From: Actinomycetota bacterium
GTDB lineage: Bacteria; Actinomycetota; Thermoleophilia; Solirubrobacterales; Solirubrobacteraceae
DNA: 5,097 nt
Direction: 5' to 3'
Assembly: GCA_019348575.1 (NCBI GenBank)
Contig: JAHWJE010000158.1
Span: 1 to 5,097 of the forward strand
Shown in pieces: positions 1 through 4,448 of the stretch (positions within the stretch are counted from its first letter, which is position 1; every line of letters begins with the position of its first letter). Under the pieces are notes generated by a model that ran no database searches, was not told where the DNA came from, and saw only the letters and a program-made list of their open reading frames with translations. A program made the position numbers and the translations under genes.

Positions 1-209
1 ACATCGGCGACGCGATCTGGTGGCACGTCCACGCGGGCGGCGCGCTGTTCCCCGACGCCGCCCACAGCTACGAGCTGCCGCGCGCGGAGGCGATGAAGAT
101 CGCCGGGCTCGTCTGCTTCTCCGGCGAGGGCATGACGACGGAGCTGGGGGCTGACACGAGGCGCTCGGGGCGCGCGACGCCGCCCGCTGCCGAAGCGCTG
201 GCCGGCTAG
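1..209 (+). CDS. DUF427 domain protein, C-terminal part (5' end outside the window)
   Basis: This is the last 68 codons of a plus-strand gene that begins before the window; the reading frame starts at base 3 and ends with TAG at 207-209. The visible protein has a tryptophan/histidine-rich strand (IWWHVHAGG), then FPDAAHSYELP, then an IAGLVCFSGEG stretch. This order resembles the end of the small DUF427 fold, in which a [Y/W]-x-V-x-x-GG strand is followed by D-A-A-x-x-Y-x-x-P and I-A-G-x-V-x-F. The last 18 or so residues are Ala/Arg/Pro-rich and look like an unstructured tail. DUF427 proteins are small, probably cytosolic, and have no settled biochemical role. The stop overlaps the stop of the opposing gene through a shared CTAG (206-209), so there is no intergenic terminator. 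The family call is from motif memory; the fragment is too short for certainty. Confidence 0.6.
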   Translation, partial: IGDAIWWHVHAGGALFPDAAHSYELPRAEAMKIAGLVCFSGEGMTTELGADTRRSGRATPPAAEALAG

Positions 210-541
210 CTCGCCCGCTCGCCCTCGGAGGGCGGCGACCCGACCGGGATCATCCGCTCCTCGGAGGAGACGGCGTCGACGACCTCGGCCTCCTCGGCTT
301 CCTTCTCCTCGAGGTGGTCGCCGTCGCAGAGCACGCGGAAGTTGCCGGTCACGCCGCCGTCGGCGTGGATCGTGATCCCGGGCAGGACCTCCTCGCCCTC
401 CTCGAAGCCCAGCCGCTCCATGTCGAAGTGCGCCAGCCCGATCCCGTGCGCGGTGTGCGTCGGGTTCTCGCGGTCATGCGAGTTCAGCGCGATCGCAAAT
501 GCGCGCAGGTTGGCGGCGACCTTCTCGGTGCGCGTCGGCAT
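206..541 (-). CDS. Conserved-looking 111-residue protein of unknown function
   Basis: I do not recognise this protein. It starts with ATG at 541 and ends with TAG at 206-208. Residues 1-20 look like an amphipathic helix (KVAANLRAFAIALNSHD). Residues 26-75 are a mixed, probably folded region with several His, Gly and Asp residues (THTAHGIGLAHFDMERLGF, then LPGITIHADGGVTGNFRVLCDGDH). Residues 78-96 are very acidic (LEEKEAEEAEVVDAVSSEE), and the tail is Ser/Pro/Glu-rich. There is one cysteine (72) and no signal peptide or membrane segment, so it is probably cytosolic. It lies 21 bases downstream of the FAD oxidase on the same strand and could be co-transcribed with it. It also has its own promoter-like TTGATC / TACGGT pair just upstream, and no Shine-Dalgarno sequence. 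Coding is supported by position, by tight packing against both neighbours and by the non-random composition of the folded part. A metal- or ligand-binding role for the His/Asp residues would be a guess. Confidence 0.72.
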   Translation of the reverse strand: MPTRTEKVAANLRAFAIALNSHDRENPTHTAHGIGLAHFDMERLGFEEGEEVLPGITIHADGGVTGNFRVLCDGDHLEEKEAEEAEVVDAVSSEERMIPVGSPPSEGERAS

Positions 542-549
542 CAGGATTA

Positions 550-577
550 ACCGTAGCGCGGATCAGGCGTCGATCAA
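550..577 (-). promoter_or_regulatory. Putative internal promoter for the 111-residue gene
   Basis: Read on the minus strand, TTGATC (577-572) is followed after 16 bases by TACGGT (555-550). The start codon at 541 comes 8 bases after the hexamer. The first element matches TTGACA at four leading positions and the second fits TANNNT. A start site about 7-8 bases after the -10 would fall on or beside the ATG, giving a leaderless mRNA, which agrees with the absence of a Shine-Dalgarno sequence. The -35 lies inside the last codons of the upstream oxidase gene. The site is predicted from sequence only. Confidence 0.4.
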
Positions 578-2173
578 GACGCCCGGGTTCAGCACGCCGG
601 CCGGGTCGACCGCGCGCTTGGCGGCGCGCAGCGCGGCGGCGAACGGGTCCGGGCGCTGGCGGTCATACCAGGGCCGGTGGTCGCGCCCGACGGCGTGGTG
701 ATGGGTGATCGTGGCGCCCGCGGCGAGCAGCGCGTCGCTCACGACCGCCTTGATCTGCGCCCACTGCTCGACCTCGGCGCCGCGCCGCGCCGGCGCCAGC
801 ACCGTGAAGTACGGCGCCGGCCCGTCGGGATAGACGTGCGAGATGCGGCACGTGATCCGCCCGCCCGCGCCGATCGCCTCGCCCGCCGCCGCGACGACGG
901 CGCCGTGCAGCGCCGCGAAGCGCTCCCACGTCACGGCCGTCTCGAACGTCTCGGTGAGGATTCCCATCGCGACGAACGCGTCGCGCAGGTAGGGCGCGCG
1001 GAAGAACGCCGCGCGCCAGGCGCCGACGGCGTCACCGCTGCCCGCCGGGTCGCCGGTGAAGCGCGGCCGGCGGACCGCGCGCTCGTCCCACTCGCCCCCC
1101 GCCTCGGCGCAGATGTGCAGCCCGCGGTCGAGCAGCTCTCCGACGGGGAGGATCGCCTCCGACGCGCCCTCGAAACCGAGCACGAGCAGCGCCGCCGTGC
1201 CGTCGGCGGCGCCTGCCATGCGCGCCTCCTCGGCGTCGATCAGCCGGCAGTTGGAGGGCCGCAGCCCCGACTGCGAGATCGCTCGCAGCGCGTCGATCCC
1301 CGCCTCGAACGAGCCGAAGCGCACGGCCGCCAGCGAGTGCGCCTGCGGCCGCGGCCGGACCCGCACCCAGGCCTCGGTGACGACGCCGAGGACGCCCTCC
1401 GAGCCGAGCAGCATCGCGTCGGGCGAGACGCCCGCGCCCGAGCCCGGCAGCCGTCGCGACTCCCACGTGCCGTTCGGGGTGATCGCGCGCACCGACTCGA
1501 CGAGGTCGTCGATCCGCGTCTCGGCCGTCGCGAAGTGCCCGCCCGCGCGCGTCGCGACCCAGCCGCCGAGCGTCGAGAGCTCGAAGGACTGCGGGTAGAA
1601 GCGCAGCGTCAGGTCCAGCGCGCGCAGCTGGTTCTCGAGCACCGGCCCCAGCGCGCCGGCCTGGATCAGCGCGGCGTGCGAGACGTCGTCGATCTGCAGC
1701 ACGCGGTCCATCGCAGAGAGGTCCAGCGACACGACGCCGTCGAAGCACGGCGGGACGTCGCAGGTGACCCCGCCCGTCACGCTCGTCCCGCCGCCGAAGG
1801 GCACGACGGCGACGTTCGCGCCCGCCGCCCACTCGAGCACGGCCTCGACGTCGCGCTCGCCGCGCGGGCGCGCGACGACGTCGGGCGCGAACTCGAACCG
1901 GCCGTAGAAGCCGCGCACCACGTCGCAGTAGGACTTGCCCCACGCGTGCGCCGCGCGCGAGTACGGGTCGCCGGCGCAGATCGAGCGAAGCGCCGCGGGC
2001 GCCGCGACGCGCGGCTCGCGCAGGACCACGTCCTGCAATGCGACCGGCTCGCGCACCGCGCCGTCGCCCGCGATCCGCAGGTGCTCCTCGAGCCCGGGCG
2101 CGGCGGCCTTCAGCTGCTCGGCGGACCATCCGTCGTCCTCATAGCCCCAGCCCCAGTGCTTGCGCCTGCGCAT
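563..2173 (-). CDS. FAD-linked oxidase, alkyldihydroxyacetonephosphate synthase (AGPS)-like
   Basis: This 536-residue protein belongs to the vanillyl-alcohol-oxidase type of flavoproteins and most resembles AGPS. AGPS exchanges the acyl chain of acyl-dihydroxyacetone phosphate for a fatty alcohol, the ether-bond step of ether-lipid synthesis. Visible features: the N-terminal RRRKHWGWGYED (2-13), typical of AGPS-type proteins; the FAD pyrophosphate loop PFGGGTSVTGG (125-135); the second FAD segment STLGGWVATRAGGHF (200-214) with IDDLVESVRA after it; LLGSEGVLGVVTEAWV (255-270); APYLRDAF...GILTETFETAVTW (393-416); RISHVYPDGPAPYFTV (443-458), whose Tyr455 aligns with the AGPS catalytic tyrosine; the histidine triplet 491-493 followed by AVGRDH; and the C-terminal VDPAGVLNPGVL (522-533). 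The length fits bacterial relatives, and the family motif begins at residue 2, which supports the ATG at 2173. No signal peptide is seen. Bacterial AGPS-like proteins, including mycobacterial ones, are often annotated by homology alone. The true substrate could be another 2-hydroxy acid or lipid, so the catalytic family is firmer than the reaction. Confidence 0.9.
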   Translation of the reverse strand: MRRRKHWGWGYEDDGWSAEQLKAAAPGLEEHLRIAGDGAVREPVALQDVVLREPRVAAPAALRSICAGDPYSRAAHAWGKSYCDVVRGFYGRFEFAPDVVARPRGERDVEAVLEWAAGANVAVVPFGGGTSVTGGVTCDVPPCFDGVVSLDLSAMDRVLQIDDVSHAALIQAGALGPVLENQLRALDLTLRFYPQSFELSTLGGWVATRAGGHFATAETRIDDLVESVRAITPNGTWESRRLPGSGAGVSPDAMLLGSEGVLGVVTEAWVRVRPRPQAHSLAAVRFGSFEAGIDALRAISQSGLRPSNCRLIDAEEARMAGAADGTAALLVLGFEGASEAILPVGELLDRGLHICAEAGGEWDERAVRRPRFTGDPAGSGDAVGAWRAAFFRAPYLRDAFVAMGILTETFETAVTWERFAALHGAVVAAAGEAIGAGGRITCRISHVYPDGPAPYFTVLAPARRGAEVEQWAQIKAVVSDALLAAGATITHHHAVGRDHRPWYDRQRPDPFAAALRAAKRAVDPAGVLNPGVLIDA

Positions 2174-2188
2174 CTGCGCGACGATAGT
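2160..2188 (+). promoter_or_regulatory. Putative promoter of the glycosyltransferase gene
   Basis: TTGCGC (2160-2165), a 17-base spacer and GATAGT (2183-2188) stand 8 bases before the ATG at 2197. The -35 lies within the first codons of the divergent oxidase gene and the -10 overlaps that gene's own -10. With no ribosome-binding sequence between the hexamer and the ATG, transcription is probably leaderless. The -10 lacks the first T of TANNNT, so confidence is moderate. Confidence 0.4.
2181..2186 (-). promoter_or_regulatory. Putative -10 element of the AGPS-like gene
   Basis: On the minus strand TATCGT is followed by 7 bases and then the ATG at 2173. The 8-mer ACTATCGT and the 7-base spacing are identical to those before the Nudix gene at 3346. 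No Shine-Dalgarno sequence is present, so a leaderless transcript is likely. I see no good -35 at 16-18 bases; that region lies inside the first codons of the divergent glycosyltransferase. The element overlaps the opposing -10 at 2183-2186. Confidence 0.45.
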
Positions 2189-2196
2189 CCCGGGTC

Positions 2197-3297
2197 ATGC
2201 CTCCTCGCGTGCTCATCTTCACCGCCTCGATCGGTGCCGGCCACGACAGGCCCGCCGAGGTGCTCGCCGGTGCGCTGCGCGAGCACGGCGCCGCCGTCGA
2301 GGTCGTCGACGGCCTCGAGCTCGCCGGACCCGTCGCGCGCAGGATCATCGAGGGCGCCTCGAAGCTCGACTCGACCGCCGGCAGGCTCGCGTTCAACGCC
2401 GGCTACGTTCTCGCCACGCGCGTCGGCCCGGTCCGGCGCGCCGGCTCCGCCGCGCTGGACCGGCTCGCCCGCCGCGGCTTCGAGACGTTCCTGCGCGACC
2501 ACCGCGCCGACGTCGTCGTCTCGACGTATCCGCTCTGGTCGCAACTGCTCGGGCGCATGCGACAGGACGCGGCGCTCGCGACGCCGGTCGTCAGCGCGAT
2601 CACCGATCTCGCGGCGCTCGAGCTGTGGGCGCACCCGGGGATCGACCTGCACCTCGTCAGCCATCCCGAGTCGGCCGGCGAGGTGCGCGAGGTCGCCGGG
2701 GCGGACGCCGCGGTCGAGGCCGTCCACGGCCTGACCGACCTGCGCTTCACGAGCCCGCCGGAGCGCAGCGCGGCCCGCACCGAGCTGGGGCTGCCCACGC
2801 GCGGCTCGCTCGTCGTCGTCTCCGGCGGTGGCTGGGGCATGGGCGACCTGCCCGCCGCGACCGACACCGCGCTGCACTACGGTGCCGACACCGTCGTCGT
2901 GCTCGTCGGCCGCAACGAGCGCGCGCGCCGGCGGCTGCAGGAGGCCTACGCGCAGGACGACCGCGTGCAGGTCTGGGGCTTCACCGACAAGATGGTCACG
3001 CTGCTGTCGGCCGCCGACGTGCTGATCCACTCCACGGCCGGGCTGACGGTCCTCGAGGCGCTGATGTGCGACTGCCGCGTCATCTCCTACGGCTGGGAGC
3101 GCGGACACATTCGCGTCAACAACCGCGCCTACGAGCGGCTCGGGATGGTCTCCGTCGCCCGCAACCGCCCGCAGCTCGCGCACGCCCTGATCCATGCGCT
3201 CGCGGCGCCGCCGGTCGGCGCGCAGGTACCGGAGCTTCCGGCTGCGGCCGATCTCGTGCTCGGGCTGACCGAGCGCGAGCCCGTGCACGCGGGCTGA
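2197..3297 (+). CDS. GT28-family glycosyltransferase, MGDG synthase / diacylglycerol glucosyltransferase-like
   Basis: This 366-residue protein has the layout of MGDG synthases and the processive diacylglycerol glucosyltransferases, which move a sugar from a nucleotide-sugar onto a membrane lipid at the inner face of the membrane. The N-terminal domain opens with VLIFTASIGAGHDRPAEVL (5-23), containing the S-x-GAGH motif of the family. It continues with DVVVSTYPLWSQLL (105-118) and a SAITDLAALELWAHPGIDLHLV segment (133-154), equivalent to the T-D-[FL]-x-x-H/W-x-H-P-x-[VI]-D block. The C-terminal nucleotide-sugar domain has VVVSGGGWGMGDLP (206-219), VWGFTDKMVTLLSAADVLIHSTAGLTVLEAL (259-289) and YGWERGHIRVNNRAYERLGM (298-317). 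There is no signal peptide or transmembrane helix; peripheral membrane binding is expected from the family. The ATG at 2197 puts the first beta-strand at residues 4-10, as usual. It is divergent from the AGPS-like gene with only 23 bp between. The donor and acceptor cannot be read from the sequence; a polar-lipid or other glycoconjugate acceptor is possible. Confidence 0.85.
   Translation: MPPRVLIFTASIGAGHDRPAEVLAGALREHGAAVEVVDGLELAGPVARRIIEGASKLDSTAGRLAFNAGYVLATRVGPVRRAGSAALDRLARRGFETFLRDHRADVVVSTYPLWSQLLGRMRQDAALATPVVSAITDLAALELWAHPGIDLHLVSHPESAGEVREVAGADAAVEAVHGLTDLRFTSPPERSAARTELGLPTRGSLVVVSGGGWGMGDLPAATDTALHYGADTVVVLVGRNERARRRLQEAYAQDDRVQVWGFTDKMVTLLSAADVLIHSTAGLTVLEALMCDCRVISYGWERGHIRVNNRAYERLGMVSVARNRPQLAHALIHALAAPPVGAQVPELPAAADLVLGLTEREPVHAG
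3258..3295 (+). terminator. Two adjacent hairpins at the end of the glycosyltransferase gene (weak terminator candidate)
   Basis: GCTCGG (3258-3263) pairs with CCGAGC (3269-3274) around a 5-base loop. AGCCCG (3278-3283) pairs with CGGGCT (3290-3295) around a 6-base loop, ending just before the last two bases of the TGA stop. No U-tract follows. GC-rich actinobacterial terminators often lack U-tracts, but such short stems are also common by chance in this composition. Confidence 0.2.
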
Positions 3298-3332
3298 CGC
3301 GGCCTGGCGCGCGCAACGGATCGAGCGCGAAC

Positions 3333-3338
3333 TATCGT
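3333..3338 (+). promoter_or_regulatory. Putative -10 element of the Nudix/DUF3817 unit
   Basis: TATCGT lies 7 bases before the ATG at 3346 in the 48-bp gap after the glycosyltransferase. The same ACTATCGT 8-mer at the same distance precedes the AGPS-like gene. There is no Shine-Dalgarno sequence before the ATG, which fits a leaderless mRNA. No convincing -35 is seen. Confidence 0.45.
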
Positions 3339-3345
3339 TGCCGGC

Positions 3346-4002
3346 ATGCATCAGCCGGCCATCCTCGCGCGCGGCCACTGGCCCGCCGAGCGCGTGCACG
3401 CGCGCTGGCACGAGGAGCACTACGAGCCGCCGCAGGACAAGGCGGTCGCGGCGGACGCCGCGATCGCCGCGCTGCGCGAGCGCGGGTCGCCGAGCCACGA
3501 CGGCCTGTCGGCGCGGCTGCTGGCGCACGCCGAGCAGGGCGACGAGCTGCTGCTCGAGCTGCAGCCCGTGCGCTGGGCGCTGCGGCTCGTCGACGGCGAC
3601 GCGTCGCACTCGATCGCCGCGCTCGCCGTCACGCGTTCGGCCGACGGGCGCTGGCTCGCCGGCCGCCGCGCCCCGTGGCTGTCGTCGTGGCCGGGGCGCT
3701 GGGCGCTGGGCGCCGGCGGCGCGGTCGACGTCGGCGAGAGCCCGGCCGAGACGCTCGCGCGCGAGCTCGACGAGGAGTGGGCCGTGCAGCCCGAGCGCCT
3801 GACGGTCGAGGCGCTCGTGCGCCTGCCACACCAGCTCGTCATGGTCGTCGGCCTGGCCTGGCTGCCCGACGGCGCCGAGATCGAGATGGACGACGAGCAC
3901 GACGACTATGCGTGGTGGCCCGCCGAGGTCGCCGACTGGCCCGCCGAGGCCGACGAGCCGCTGCGGCGGATGGGCGCGCTGCTGGCGGCGCACAGCCGAT
4001 GA
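3346..4002 (+). CDS. Nudix hydrolase
   Basis: This 218-residue, probably cytosolic protein carries a Nudix box, the metal-binding loop-helix of enzymes that split nucleoside diphosphates linked to another moiety. The box runs from Gly125 to Val147 and fits G-x5-E-x7-R-E-L-x-E-E: Gly125, Glu131, Arg139, Glu140, Leu141, Glu143, Glu144. The last conserved glycine is replaced by alanine (146) after a tryptophan (145). The central strand SIAALAVTRSADGRWLAGRRAP (89-110) before the box is typical of the fold. Residues 1-85 are a non-Nudix N-terminal region (HARWHEEHYEPPQDKAVAADAA and a helical AALRERG...LSARLLAHAEQGDELLLEL stretch). The C-terminus is acidic and Trp-rich with a short WPAE repeat. The substrate cannot be deduced. 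The start at 3346 is supported by the -10-like TATCGT directly upstream. The stop overlaps the next start (ATGA), which suggests translational coupling to the membrane protein. Confidence 0.88.
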   Translation: MHQPAILARGHWPAERVHARWHEEHYEPPQDKAVAADAAIAALRERGSPSHDGLSARLLAHAEQGDELLLELQPVRWALRLVDGDASHSIAALAVTRSADGRWLAGRRAPWLSSWPGRWALGAGGAVDVGESPAETLARELDEEWAVQPERLTVEALVRLPHQLVMVVGLAWLPDGAEIEMDDEHDDYAWWPAEVADWPAEADEPLRRMGALLAAHSR

Positions 4003-4319
4003 GCCGGCTGCTGCGCTTCGAGCGCCTGAAGTGGGCGTCGTTCGCCCACTCGGCCGTCTACACGGTGCTGCTCGTCGTCTGGCTCGTGCCGGGCCTCGCC
4101 GGCCTCGAGGCGGTCTTCGGCATGGCGCACGGCCTCGGCTGGATCGCGATGTCGCTTGCGTGCATCGCCGCGCTGCGCCTGCGCGTGATCGACCTGCGGC
4201 TGGCGGTCGCCGTCGCGGTGCTCGGCGGGATCGGGCCGTTCATCGGCTCGTACGAGTTCGTGCGCCAGTCGCGCGGGGGTCGCTCGGGCAGGTCGCGCGA
4301 AGCGCCCGGCTTCGCCTGA
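3999..4319 (+). CDS. DUF3817 family small integral membrane protein
   Basis: This 106-residue protein has three probable transmembrane helices (about residues 12-35, 43-60 and 66-86). The N-terminal part RFERLKWASFAHSAVYTVLLV and the GMAHGLGW motif (41-48) match the DUF3817 pattern, in which an N-terminal basic, aromatic stretch leads into helix 1 and a G-x-x-H-G motif opens helix 2. A late FIGSYEFVRQ ends helix 3 and a basic, polar tail follows (91-106). Length is close to the family's usual 90-110 residues. No function is established for this family. The ATG at 3999 overlaps the Nudix stop by four bases (ATGA), so the gene is probably translated by coupling and has no promoter of its own. 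An alternative start is unlikely because the family-like sequence begins within the first ten residues. Confidence 0.82.
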   Translation: MSRLLRFERLKWASFAHSAVYTVLLVVWLVPGLAGLEAVFGMAHGLGWIAMSLACIAALRLRVIDLRLAVAVAVLGGIGPFIGSYEFVRQSRGGRSGRSREAPGFA

Positions 4320-4369
4320 GGCCGCCGATCGGCGCGCGCCGGCCGCCCCCGCCGGGTAGCCCGAGTAGA

Positions 4370-4381
4370 TGCAGCGCTGCA
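4370..4381. repeat. Perfect 12-bp palindrome upstream of the E2 gene
   Basis: TGCAGCGCTGCA is a perfect inverted repeat with no spacer. It lies in the 129-bp gap between the DUF3817 and E2 genes, about 28 bases before the proposed -35. It could be half or all of an operator for a dimeric regulator, but a single short GC-rich palindrome may be chance. The rest of this gap (4320-4369) holds only short overlapping GC palindromes, GCCGATCGGC at 4324-4333 and CGGCGCGCGCCG at 4330-4341, and no U-tract terminator. Confidence 0.25.
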
Positions 4382-4408
4382 CACGAGCGAGCGGTCCGAA
4401 GTCGCCCG

Positions 4409-4437
4409 CTGCGCGGCATCGCCGGACCTTCTACAGT
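4409..4437 (+). promoter_or_regulatory. Putative promoter of the E2 gene
   Basis: TACAGT (4432-4437) fits the TANNNT -10 pattern and lies 11 bases before the ATG at 4449. CTGCGC (4409-4414) is a weak -35 at 17-base spacing and resembles the TTGCGC before the glycosyltransferase. A start site near 4443-4445 would leave a leader of only about 4-6 bases if 4449 is the true start, or about 16-18 bases if the ATG at 4461 is used. Confidence 0.42.
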
Positions 4438-4448
4438 GGACTCAGGGC

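Noticed and set aside
314..708. Plus-strand small open frames across the unknown gene and the oxidase 3' end
   Set aside because: They have Arg/Ala/Ser-rich composition, lie antisense to better supported genes, and show no family resemblance.
677..2734. Long plus-strand open frame (685 codons) opposite the AGPS-like gene
   Set aside because: It is Arg/Ala-rich, crosses the oxidase start, the 23-bp gap and the glycosyltransferase in a different frame, and has no motif. It is a shadow of the AGPS-like gene.
2110..3993. Long minus-strand open frame (627 codons) opposite the glycosyltransferase and Nudix genes
   Set aside because: Its translation is Arg/Ala/Gly/Asp-rich low-complexity sequence with no recognisable fold. 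The opposite strand encodes two proteins with clear family motifs. Long antisense open frames are expected in such GC-rich DNA.
2160..3998. Plus-strand frame running continuously into the DUF3817 gene, seemingly a 719-residue protein
   Set aside because: Only the last 106 residues (from the ATG at 3999) are protein-like. The rest overlaps the glycosyltransferase and Nudix genes out of frame and is Arg/Ala-rich. The absence of stops is a composition effect.
4324..4341. Overlapping GC palindromes after the DUF3817 stop as an intrinsic terminator
   Set aside because: The repeats have no proper loops (4-bp stems at best) and no U-tract follows. A plausible terminator hairpin cannot be drawn.
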